DNA of 64,000 bases, from the NCBI RefSeq assembly GCF_005239225.2, contig NC_133288.1:21148169-21212168 (forward strand), in the 5' to 3' direction. The notes under the pieces are model-generated. The model ran no database searches and had not been told where the DNA came from. It saw only the letters and a list, made by a program, of their open reading frames with translations. Of this stretch, positions 36,953-47,910 are shown one piece after another (the stretch's first letter is position 1; each line of letters begins with the position of its first letter). The DNA is from Populus alba (taxonomy: Eukaryota > Streptophyta > Magnoliopsida > Malpighiales > Salicaceae). A program made the translations under genes and the position numbers.

Positions 36953-37664
36953 GCATTTTCTTGAGTTATTGTTTTGTAGAATTCAAATCTTGGGGCTTGT
37001 GTTTCAAGGATTATTTGTTGTTATTGCAAATACGTGAAGAAGGGATCACTTTCTTTCCTAATAATACAAGACATGTTAGCGTAGAATTTTGTTTCCATTT
37101 TAGCTTCTAGCTCTGCTTTTCATGTGGTTGTTCAGGCTCTCGTTTCTTCCATGGGAGAAACTAATGCCATAAAGCAGCATGTACCATGATGTTTCCTGTT
37201 CCTTGTACCTAAGATATTCGATTTCAATATGATTTTGTTGATCCCTGTGATATAAAATCATTTTGGGGGTTGAAATAACTAGTAAGTTCATGTTGGCAAA
37301 ACTCTTTTGTGTCTGCATGTCATATTCTGGAGACTGTTCTTGGAACTTGTAACCAAAGAAGAAATATAGAAAGTAGAAGCAATGGTCCAGATATTCTCCA
37401 GAATAGAATGTTATAGCGTTGAATCAACAACAGGATATGGCAAAGCTATACGATCCATGCGACGGTGTGTGTGGAAGAGAGCAATGATTCTGCTGTGAAT
37501 GAGTGGTGCTTCTGCTTGTGCAAAAGATAACCCATCACTCTGCCGTTGGGTGGTATGGTTGCTTGCCCGTTTCTATTGGCACGGTAGCAAGCATGAGTCG
37601 AAAATGTCATTCAGCTGGGGAGTAGGATGCAAGTTGCACGCACTAAATTCGCCAATTTTTTTTA
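36953..37664. other. 3' UTR of gamma-CA and spacer
   Basis: No further gene. The part up to about 37.1 kb is likely 3' UTR. Confidence 0.5.
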
Positions 37665-37815
37665 TTATTATTAATAAGAGTGTTTGGATCAGCTTACATG
37701 TATTTCAATTAATCCCACGAGCCCTGGAGATAATGAACATATAAGCTTCCAGTGGACCTGAGGTTTGTGAGACTCGAACTGGTAATTTCTAAGGAGCAAA
37801 TCTAGAGCAAGATAA
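37665..37815 (-). mobile_element. tRNA-derived SINE, minus orientation
   Basis: On the minus strand the order is B-box agttcgagtctcacaaacc, then tcaggtccactggaagctta, tctccagggctcgtgggatta and agctgatccaaacac, then a TTATTA-rich tail. This matches the body of the copy at 9489-9649 (gttcgagtccc, cagggccactagaggctta, gtgggattta, cccggacacc). A clear target-site duplication was not found, so the ends are approximate. Confidence 0.65.
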
Positions 37816-38519
37816 ACTATATTGTCCGGGTTTTTACCAATCATTTCTTAACTAGATGCGTTAGTGCATTATTTTCCTCCTTATTCATTCAGTTTTCTTC
37901 GTCAATGACATTATGAAAAATATTTTTTGATATCTTTGAACCTTGATTAGAAATGATGCGCCACTGGCCCATTTGTATGCTTTGATGTGTGAAGTGATGC
38001 GTTCTCCGTTGATGTTAAGTGCGGGGAATAGACCAGGAGGATGGGTTTTTATTTGGTTTTCGAAATGCTTAACGAGTAGGGTTGAGGAGCCAATTATATT
38101 GGGCGGGCGAGGTATGTTCTGAGCTGGGCCGGGGCATGTTGTTGGATCAAGTGACGTTATTATCATTTGCCCTGTCATTGGTAGTCTTTCAACCTTCTGT
38201 GTTTGTTCTCTCTTGAATTCGTGGCAAACGGTTTTCACTGTTTCTTGTTGAGCGCCTCACACAGTTCTCGAACTTGCACTTTTCATTTTGCCCTATCAAA
38301 CGTTGTTCTAATGTTTCAGCAGTTGATTTGGCAACTTGTGAGGGTAAAGCTAACCCATGTGCCCAGACACCTATGCCAACTCTAAGCAAGTTTGGGGAAT
38401 TGCCGCATTTTCAGGGAGATCTCAGAAGTGGTGGGCCATCCTTTAATGGCTATTTGGGGTTTGATCAAAGATATAATGGGAGCTGGACTCCATGAGAAGC
38501 TTGATACTTTGATTTGTAA
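37816..38519. other. Spacer, possibly flank of an old retroelement
   Basis: Several mid-length frames on both strands (37885-38238, 38274-38495) without recognisable motifs. It directly precedes the RNase H remnant, so it may be degraded LINE sequence, but nothing proves it. Confidence 0.35.
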
Positions 38520-38950
38520 TGGATGTTGTGGGATGGAAATGCTCCCCTTTATATTGGATGAAATTAAATAGAGGTGGATGTAGGAACGGCAATCACGTCT
38601 AAGTAGCTGTGGAAGGATTGATTAGGGATTGTATGGTTCTTGGATTAAAGGTTTTGCTATTAACAGGGGATTTAGACTTTAGTTCATGTTCAGTTATGGG
38701 CGGTGAATATAAGGTTAGAGCTGACTTGGTTTTTGAACTTTCATAAAATTATTTTAGAATCTGATTCTTTGATAGTGGTGGGTCCAATCTTGAAACAATT
38801 CATAAAAATCGATGCTAACTTTGCATTAATTAAGGCTTGAGAAGCTCTAAATAGAAACTGACTAAGTTCAAGTGAAACATATTTACAAGGAAGCGAATGT
38901 TGCTGCTAATTGGCTAACTAACTTTGACCTTTCTAGGCATTCATTTTCTA
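38520..38950 (+). pseudogene. RNase H domain remnant of a LINE-type retrotransposon
   Basis: Across frameshifts and stops the plus strand reads GWMKLNRGG, EGLIRDCM, then (shifted) WIKGFAINRGF, QLWAVNIRLELTWFLNFHKI, ILESDSLIVV and VKHIYKEANVAANWLTN. These are the ordered blocks of the plant RNase H-like domain found at the end of LINE ORF2 and in related domesticated proteins. At least two frameshifts and several stops show it is dead. No reverse transcriptase or poly(A) end was found nearby. Confidence 0.8.
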
Positions 38951-39400
38951 AGAAGGATTTAAGTTTAAAAATAATTATTTTCAATTTACTTTAGTTTTAT
39001 TAAAAAAAAAAATTAAATCAGTTTTTTTTAAAAAAAAACGAAACCAGTTTTGATTCGATTATTTTAGAATAAAAACCGGTTTCAAATCGACATATGTTCA
39101 GTTTGGCTCAGTTTTTTAATTTAACTTGGTTTTTTCTGGTTTGGCTCGGTTTTTTTTTTTTGTTGGCTTAGTTTTTGTTAGGTTGACTTTTTTTTTTAGT
39201 TTCAAACTTATAAAACCGAACCGATCAGTTTTTTAAAAATTCTAATATGTTTAATCAGATTTTTTTTAATTATTATTATTTTTATTTAATTAATTTTTTA
39301 GTTTTTTTACTCATCTTTAAATTCAACTATTAATAGTCATGATTAGAACGGTAATCTCTCATTTAATTTAATTTTAGGCTTTAGTCCCTATTTATACCAA
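38951..39400. repeat. CGGTTT/AACCGA-rich low-complexity repeat
   Basis: From about 39010 to 39250 the sequence is built of short degenerate motifs such as aaccagttt, accggtttc, ggtttggctcggtttt and aaaaccgaaccg, separated by T runs. Confidence 0.5.
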
Positions 39401-41110
39401 AAATAGGCGTGATTAGAGTTGTTTAAGCAAGTTTAGAGATGCAATTACTTCAACAATAGGCGTGATTAGAGTTGTTTAAGCAAATGTGTTTTGTGCTAAT
39501 CGGAATCTGAGAAGGCCAAGGATGCAATTCTCCGTGATTTAAGCCGCCTTCAAGTTGAGAAAGACAGGAGAGGTCGTCCATCTAATCATGTACCAATCCA
39601 GAATCTCCAGTATGATTTGTTCCTGATCCCTTGTTGGGTTTTTTTCCTCTAGTCTTTCCTCTACACGCCTCCTTTGTTATGTTTCTGCGCCATTGAAGGG
39701 GTAAAATTGAAGTCTTCCAAGGTCTGGTCCAGTGATTCATCGCAGCAAAAAGACATTAACTTCTGATGCTCGGGATTTTTTATACCGCCACCCCCTTTAT
39801 TCCTCCCTGTTTACGTACAGGGCATTCATTGCAAATCATGGAGGCCATGTTACTTTTATTTTCCTATTATAAACAATATCGTAGTGGTTGCAGCTTTCTG
39901 ATTGTGCTAGTGGGTGTCTGATTATATATAGGATTTTACGCTCTCATCAATCACCGTTATAGACCTTAGCCATAGGGGGAGGCGTGTAGGGGAACATCCA
40001 TCTTACGAGGAATACTGATCGGGGACAATTTAGTTATTTATTTTTTAAAACATAGTGAAAATACTTTATTGTTCTTAAAAGCTAAAAAAAAAACCCTTCT
40101 ATACAGGGTTTTTGTGTGTTTTTATTTATTTATTTATACGGTAAAATGATGTTATTACCTTTTAAGACTAAAAAGAAATTGATATTGCAAGGAGGGTTTT
40201 TTTTTTGTATAATATATTTTTTTCAATAAAATGACATTTAACTCTTGACTTTCAAAAAATTCTAAGGCTGGCTTGGGAGGATGTTTTGGTATTTATAGCA
40301 TGGTTTTCTATAATATTCATGTGCTACTGGGGCATGTTTAGTATTTTTTATTATTGAAATATTAATAAATCAAATAAAAAGTATGATCGAGTGTTATACA
40401 TTCTCCTGCGTTTCAACGCCCCATGCACCATTCTAGAGATGCAAGGAAAGTATTATGATCATAAAAAACTTTTGATCATCATCTCATCCCACATGTAAGG
40501 TGGAGACGATCTCATCCCACATGTAAGGTGGAGACGATATTGTTGGAGTGGCATGTGTAGTTAGGATGACGATGGTTCAGTAGTTATGAAGTTTTCTCCT
40601 CACCCCCTTTTTTTATCTTTCATAAACTTTGATATTCGTGTTGAGCATTTAAAAATTCAGTTTTGTTCTCAAGTTTGTATTTATTTTGAATTTGATCCTC
40701 AATTTGATATTCATATCGAGTTTTTTTTTTTACTTTTATCATTTGATACAAGATTATTGGACTTTGAATTTTATGATTTTTTTTAAAAAAAATTATATAA
40801 TTATTTGTATCTCATAATCTAGAAAATATATTGGTAAAATTGACCTATATTGACTTTATTGTCATCTAGATATTTTTATTTATTTTATAACATATTAACC
40901 CATCCTGTAATGTAGAGTCACCACTTTAGTTCCTTATCCATGGGATTACCTTTGATATCTATCATTTACGAGCTTCCTGAGCCAAAAGGAAAGGTAGGGA
41001 AAAAAACAACGAGCAGTAGCATGTGTGAACAAAATAAAGTACCGGAATCCATAAATTCAGATTAAAAGAAGGTTGTTTTGTGTTTTTTTAAATTTATCTG
41101 GAAGAAAGTG
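39401..41110. other. Spacer with short direct repeats and an exon-like fragment
   Basis: A 28-base segment is repeated at about 39404 and 39456. A coding-like fragment reads EKAKDAILRDLSRLQVEKDR from about 39507. A tandem duplication of 28 bases lies near 40485-40540. The rest is AT-rich. No complete gene. Confidence 0.45.
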
Positions 41111-41124
41111 GGTTTTAGCTTGTT

Positions 41125-41258
41125 AGTTACTGAAAATACATTAAAATAATATATTTTTATTTTTTAAAATTGATTTTTAATATTAATATATTAAAATAAT
41201 TTGAAAATATTAAAAAAATAATATTTTTTTAAATACAATTTTTTTAAAAAAAGCGTGA
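41125..41258 (+). repeat. AT-rich MITE family, copy 8 (partial)
   Basis: Core tgaaaatacattaaaataat, then attgatttttaatattaata and tatattaaaataatttgaaa. Its left end abuts a 39-bp segment that also occurs in the gamma-CA gene. Confidence 0.5.
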
Positions 41259-42180
41259 TGCTCGGCTCTTGGCTTTTGGGTTCCCTGGCAAATTTATTTG
41301 AAAGTGACTGATCCGACAGGATTTCTGCCGCGCTGAATGGTCAGTGGCTCGCGCTTGCTCTTGTCAGGTTATCTTTAGCCTACGCGTATTGGTAGTGTGC
41401 CCCAATTATTCTGGACTTCTTCTCATCTGTTCGGCGAATTGATTAGAAACAAATAAAATTAATATTAACTAAATACGTCTATAGAGCGTGGGTTCGAGCC
41501 ACACTAACATATGTTGTTTATGTTTTTTTTTTAAATAAAAAATACAAAAAATGTGACGGATGACTTCGAGCAATGCTGACAACGCCATGTTTTTTTTGGG
41601 CGATCAATGAGTTGTGATGCGTGTATTTTTCTCTAAAAAACATTTCACTCGCTCCTTGTGAAATGAAAAAAACGTTCGGTTCTAGCGCGTGGGACTGCCT
41701 CGCTTGGGATTTTGTGTAACACACCCATGTCTCCTTTCTTGTTGTTTTTTCATTATTCTTTATTTATTTTTTTATTTGATATTAAATTAATTATGAAATA
41801 TATTTTATTTTTTTATTATATAATAAAATTAAAAATAATAATTTAACTGGCTAACTCGAGTAAATATTTTTTTTTCTAGACCTACATGGTCAACAAGATC
41901 ACACTAAATTAATTCTTATGTAATTTAATTTAAATATATAATATATAATATAAATAAAAAGTTAAATTAAAAATTTTCAAGTTTAAATTATTATAAAATA
42001 ATGTTGAAAAGCTTTTGAATATGCTTCTTATTTTTTTACATTTAAATTGTTTTAGTTCAAGACGCAACGATAATGCAGAAATAAAAGTCCGAAATCATTG
42101 TAAATTCCTTTTATTTTCCGGCGAGTCGGTGACAATTCCAAACTCCTTTCACTGTGAGAAAGGAACTGTCTTGGTCGTGA
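41259..42180. other. Spacer
   Basis: Mixed sequence at 41.26-41.75 kb, then AT-rich. No gene seen. Confidence 0.45.
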
Positions 42181-42184
42181 CACT

Positions 42185-42365
42185 GAGTTTGTTTAAAAAT
42201 ATGATAGTAATTGTTTTTAAAGTGTTTTGTTTGAAAATATATTAACATATATATATATATATATATATTAAAATAAATTAAAAATATCAAAAAATATTAA
42301 TTTAAAATAAATAAAAACATTTATTTAAAAAAAAAAACGTTTTTTAAAATCAATCTCAATCACGG
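42185..42365 (+). repeat. AT-rich MITE family, copy 9, with (AT)n insertion
   Basis: Starts tttgtttaaaaatatgatag, with core taattgtttttaaagtgttt. It is interrupted by an (AT)n microsatellite at 42247-42269, then continues aaaatatcaaaaaatattaa and on. Confidence 0.55.
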
Positions 42366-43400
42366 ACAGAATTTATCTTTTTCAGAGTGAGATTTACTGT
42401 TTGGTGTGGTTGCTATTTTTACCAAAAACACATGTTTAAATCGGGCATGAAATAAGTGTTATTTTTCACATGGTACAATTTTTAACGTGGCATGTGCATG
42501 CATACATGCATAAGTTCAAGTTCGTTTTTTTAAAGAAAATTAGCCGCATTAAATGAAATTTTCAACAAAAATAAATACAAATTTTTTTAAAATTATTGAA
42601 TTGAGATGAAATTCTACCACCACCTTAATTTTATAATTCATCAACTCATTATAATTAATTAGATGAAAATGTCTAAATTGGGCTAAAAAGTTACTAGTTA
42701 AAAAATTTCTTCTTCTTTCTAGTTATTTTCAAGTCTTTTTATGTGATTTTAATTTGATTTGGTTTTAATTAACTTAGATTATTTTAGCCATATTTAAACA
42801 ATTCGGTAACTTATTTTTAAAGCATAGACTATTTGGATTGTACATGCTAATTATTTTAAAAAACTAAAATTATAATTTTTAAGACTTGAAAGATCTTAAT
42901 TTTATATCTCTCTATCATGCATACATGCTCGAACCAATTTTAAATCCAAATAATTCCATGAGCCTCAGATAGTGAGCCATTTATTCATTTTTAAGAATAC
43001 TAATATATTATGCCTGTAGGAGGACAAGGGCCACAATTTAAAGCTATCTCGGAATATTGCTACTCGGCAATCGGCATCCCTCGGTCCAAAACCTACCCCG
43101 GTCCCACCCACCAACTCACCCACCGCACCCTTCCAAAGACACGGCCCTCATTGATACTCCATTAATACTAATATTTGCATTAATACCAATATTTGCATGA
43201 GGTTACTAATTGAGCCCTTGATACTAACTTATAATCATATTATTCGATCCTTGTGCTCTTGATATTTTCTCAATGTACTCTATTTAAAGAATGTGTTTTA
43301 ATATGGTCCTTTTGTACAATTTACTATTAATTCTTGACATGTAAAATAAAAAGGGCATTTGTCTAGCATACAAAGTGTGTTAAAAGGGGGGGGTTTATGA
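42366..43400. other. Spacer
   Basis: AT-rich, with a GC-richer short stretch at 43020-43160 (ccctcggtccaaaacctacc). No gene seen. Confidence 0.45.
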
Positions 43401-43404
43401 CTTT

Positions 43405-43565
43405 GTTTCTAGGTTTTTTTAACTTGAAAAATATTAAATTAATATTCTTTTAGTGTTTTATGATAGTTTTAATGCATTGATGTTAAAAATAAAAATATCT
43501 GAAAAAATTCATCTCAATACATTTCTAGCAAAAACATTATTTTAAAAAATATCTTGTAATACAAT
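43405..43565 (-). repeat. AT-rich MITE family, copy 10, inverted
   Basis: The central block is in reverse orientation (gcattgatgttaaaaataaa), with diverged ends. It lies about 280 bp upstream of the pfkB gene start. Confidence 0.45.
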
Positions 43566-43761
43566 ACTAAATAATACGAAATGCATCATGTTGAAAGTAA
43601 TAGTAATGTGTACGAGAATCAGATGGAGGAAAGGATAATAAAAAAGAGTAGAGGGTCTACACTAAGAAAACTCTATATTACAGGGACCAAATGCTATATC
43701 CTTAAAAAAGAGGGTTTCCTAATGTAATTGGAGCACAGAAGCAAATCTAATTCTAGGAGTG

Positions 43762-43769
43762 TATAAATA
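43762..43769 (+). promoter_or_regulatory. TATA box of the pfkB kinase gene
   Basis: tataaata, 86 bases upstream of the ATG at 43848, followed by a purine-rich leader. Confidence 0.6.
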
Positions 43770-43847
43770 GAGAGTGAGGATTCTGAGGTGAGAGGGCAAA
43801 GGAAGGCTCTAGGGGTGATTGCTGCTAATCAGAAAAACCTCGCCAAG

Positions 43848-46651
43848 ATGGGAGCCGGAGCCTTGCCTAGGAATGACGAGATTGCTGCTGCTGCTGCTGT
43901 CTCTTCTCATCCTCTCATACTTGGTCTCCAGCCAGCAGCTCTCGTCGACCACGTGGCACCTGTTGATTGGTCTTTGCTTGACCAAATCCCTGGTGACCGT
44001 GGTGGCTCAATGCCTGTACTCTCTCTTTCTTCAATCTCCTAATTTTTTAACTTGATTTTGGATTCTCATTGTTTTATTGGCCTTAATTTTGTCCTTTCTA
44101 GCTTGTATCGTGTACAATTCTGTACTTTTTATAAAAAAGATTGCATCTTTTCTCGATTTGTGTCCATGGCCTTTTGGCTTTTGATGTATTTTGTGTGTCT
44201 GATTCTGTCTTTGTTTTTTCAATTTAATCTACGTTACCACTAGACACATTCAGGGGGTTTAGATCAATTTTCTCAATGAGTATTTTTGCTAGCAGTTTCT
44301 CCTTACTTGAAGTAAGACTCCTTTTCAGTACATTAACCAACTCACATTAGTCTTTTCCTTGTGTTAGTAATATTGGTAAAAAAAGGATAGTGATGTTGTT
44401 GTTAGTTGTGTGATTAATGGGGATTTACTATTTGTGTTTTGGATTGTGTAGGTTGCAATTGAAGAGCTTGACCGTATACTAGAAGAGGTGAAAGCACATA
44501 AGCTTGCTTCGCCTGATGAATTATCTCCTATGAAGACCATGGCTGGCGGCAGCGTAGCAAATACTATTAGAGGACTGAGTGCAGGCTTTGGAGTCTCTTG
44601 TGGGATTATTGGGGCCTGTGGGGATGATGAGCAAGGCAAGTTATTTGTGAGTAATATGAGCTTTAGTAGAGTGAATCTTTCGAGATTGAGGATGAAGCGG
44701 GGACACACAGCTCAGGTGATCGTGATTTTTTTTTTTTTTATTAAAACCAAAATAACTATTGGTATTTTTTAGTTTATTTTATGTTTTACCAGTGTGATTC
44801 AATTCCGGAAAACTAAAATCTAAATCTTGTTTGTAACTATTTTCTGGCAGTGCATTTGCATGGTTGATGAATTAGCCAATCGTACAATGCGACCCTGTCT
44901 CTCAAGTGCTGTCAAAATTCAGGTGCATTATTCTTTTACTTCTTTTGCAATTCTTTTTTTGTTCAAGTTTTGGGTGGTTGTCAATTTGGAGGGTTGACTC
45001 AGCCTTTTTATCTAGATGAGGCTTTTTCTAACCATTTGTATATTTTGTTTTCTTTTCAGGCTGATGAATTGACCAAGGAGGATTTTAAAGGCTCCAAGGT
45101 TAGGCATCTCACTTTTAGTCGTTGATCAATTCCACCCATCACTTTGCTTTTCTTGTTTTTATTTTTTACCTGTCATTTTTAGGTTTTCATGACGGTTCAG
45201 TTTTCCACAATTCTATGTAGAAATTGGACTAAAACTGAACTCCAAATATGAAATATTTAGACAAGTTGTTTGAAGAATTTTTTTTGCATAAAACTGCTGT
45301 CTCATATTTAAGATAAACTCGTACCTGCACACTTGATCTGTTGTTTCAATTGGTTGCTCTTGAAATATCTTGAAACTTAATTGACTGGAGACTAAGTTGC
45401 TATTATATCTTTATTACAGTGGTTGGTGCTGAGATATGCAATATTCAATTTGGATGTTATTGAAGCAGCTATTCGGATTGCAAAGCAAGAGGGTCTTCTT
45501 GTCTCATTGGATTTAGCCAGTTTTGAGGTATAATCTCTACAAATTTATGCACAATCATTTAGCTCCAATCAATGGAATGGTTCATTTTGGTTTAAAAATA
45601 ACTATAGTATCCAAAATAATCAATGAAGTGGTCATTAACATTGTGTATTAAAACAGCTTTTATATCCTTGCAACAAATGTTGTTTCGTAGTTGATATGAA
45701 TTTCAGTGAATTATAATGTAATTTATGGTGTGGACCTATTAACTTGTTTGCTTCTGGCCAGATGGTTCGAAACTTTAGATCATCTCTTCAACAGTTACTG
45801 GAGTCTGGGAACATAGACCTCTGCTTTGCTAACGAGGATGAAGCAATGGAGTTGTTGAGGTAACCACCAGTTAGTTATGTTCTTCGCTTGATATGCTGAA
45901 GTTACTTCGTTGTAGAGTTTTGCATTTGCATTCTGGAATCTGTCCTAAACCTTTCTTTGGTTGCTGATTCTCTTAAAATGTCTGTAGGGGTGAACAAACT
46001 TCTGACCCTGAGGCTGCTGTGGAATTCTTGGCCAAACATTGCAAGTGGGCTGTTGTGACTTTAGGTGCTAATGGTTGCATTGCAAGGCATGGAAAAGAGG
46101 TTAGTATTGCCTCTTTGACTTGAGGCCTTTTCTTCTCACCAAAAGGTTAGCTCCGGGAAGAAGTTTTCCCAATCGCTCAAAAATTTGCAGCTGTGACCTT
46201 CTCATAAATTGTTAGGCTCTGCCTTTATGGACCTTAAAAATATCAGACTTGCTGCTGTATCAAGGGGAGCATTAGCTGAAAATGTTGTGGATGCTGCTCT
46301 CAGCTTCCATCTCCACCCGTTCTACACCGCACCATGTTATTTGCATTTTTCCTTTCGAGTCTATTACTACCGGCATTGTTCTAAAATTTCTCAACATGTC
46401 AGATTGTCCGAGTTCCAGCTATCGGGGAAGCAAAGGCTACTGATGCCACTGGAGCAGGAGATCTCTTTGCAGGTGGGTTTTTATATGGACTGGTCAAAGG
46501 ACTGTCTTTGGAGGAATGCTGCAAAGCCGGTGCCTGTAGTGGTGGCTCTGTCATCCGTGCACTCGGGGGTGAGGTAACCCCAGAGAATTGGCAGTGGATG
46601 TATAAGCAGATGCAGATCAAGGGCCTCCCTCTTCCTGATAACCGCAATTGA
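43848..46651 (+). CDS. pfkB-family carbohydrate/nucleoside kinase
   Basis: Eight exons, 43848-44015, 44452-44715, 44851-44922, 45060-45098, 45420-45527, 45762-45859, 45988-46099 and 46403-46651, all in phase, give 369 aa. The ribokinase-like fold is shown by the N-terminal GG-box (KTMAGGSVANTIRGL), an internal SVDLAS-type strand (LLVSLDLASFE), and PfkB signature 2 (TDATGAGDLFAGGFLYG), whose catalytic base is D307. Members phosphorylate sugars or nucleosides with ATP. Near-identity in motif layout to At1g19600 (recalled), whose substrate is not settled, fits its position after gamma-CA. The start MGAGALPRNDEIAAAAAVSS matches that family; an upstream in-frame region lacks an ATG. A C homopolymer of about 17 bases sits just after the stop (46676-46692). 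Confidence 0.92.
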
Positions 46652-47910
46652 TGTCACGCCAATTATAGGATTGATCCCCCCCCCCCCCCCCCTTCAAGCA
46701 CTGTAATTTTTCACCCTCTAAAGGGACAGGCAGCTGCTGTTGCACTTTGGGCTAATTTTATGAACCCAAGACAAACCATTTCTCCACGGACAGCACACCA
46801 ACATAAGCGTTGTTGTCTCTAGATTCAATAGAGTTCGTTCTGAGAAACCTGGGTCTAACTGAGCTTTCTTATCCTCTTTATTTCTGCTGCATGTATTTAA
46901 CAAAGACAGCATGGACAATGACAAGGACCTGGCTTTGAGCTGAGTACTTGCACTTTCTTATCACTAGACGCCAAAAAATCCAATTGCAATAGAATACGTA
47001 ATGAGATTCATAATGTCGCTGTATAACGGATTTTTGAGTAACCCATAAAGCTTATAGCTTGCATAGGCAAATACGCATAACAGCGCAGCCTCGCTGTGTC
47101 TGTGTTGAGGTTGTGAAATTGAAGGGGCATATAATTATAGAATGACAACAAAGCCTTGAAGTTTGAAGGATCAATATTTGTTTTTGATCAAGTAAAATAT
47201 TAATCGGACCTAATGCTGTGGAGTAAGATGAGAATCGGAAAAGGAAAAAAAAAAAAAAAGAGAAGAGGCAGATGAAAGAACAGAAAGGGCCCTTTCTGGT
47301 TTTACCAAAAGCAGCTCTGAAAATGCTTTCAAGTTTCAAGGAGTCACCTTTCACTTTTCTGAATCAGTGGAAACAAAAGGTACAGATTTTTAGGTTACAA
47401 AAGAGACAAAGCCCAAAAATTACCCACATAAACTGGGCCAGAGAGAGGATATAATAATCCCAGTCTTCCCAAAATTATTCGTGACGAGCCACCAGCTCCC
47501 TTGCATCAACTTCAAGAGGATCCATCAATGGCCTGCTCTATTCAACGTGATTGGGTAGCTTTTTTCAAATTGATTCAATTTGAAAATAAAATATCATGAA
47601 GTGTGTGGTGTGGGAAATAGTCACTTCAAAGTGAATTCTCAATAGATAACATTAATATATGGAAACAAATTTCATAACAGGTACGGGGAAAAAAGGGGAC
47701 ACTGAGTTTGAGATCATAAATCACGGATAAGCTCGCCAAAGGCTAGCATAAAATATGTTTGCACAAGTGAAGCAAAGTAAATTCCATAGAAAAGAGAATC
47801 CAACAAAAAAATGTTTTCCATGGCGTCTTTCATTTTTGAATAAATTCGGAAAGCACAAGCTAGAAAACATCATCTAAAGACTAGGGCAGAGAAGCAGCTT
47901 GTTTCTTGCA
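46652..47910. other. Convergent spacer, pfkB gene / proteasome gene
   Basis: 3' UTRs of both genes, the poly-C tract, an A-run at 47248-47259 and otherwise unremarkable sequence. No gene or transposon recognised. Confidence 0.5.

Noticed and set aside
37885..38238. 117-codon minus-strand frame before the LINE remnant
   Set aside because: No domain recognised; neither LINE nor cellular protein motifs could be matched.
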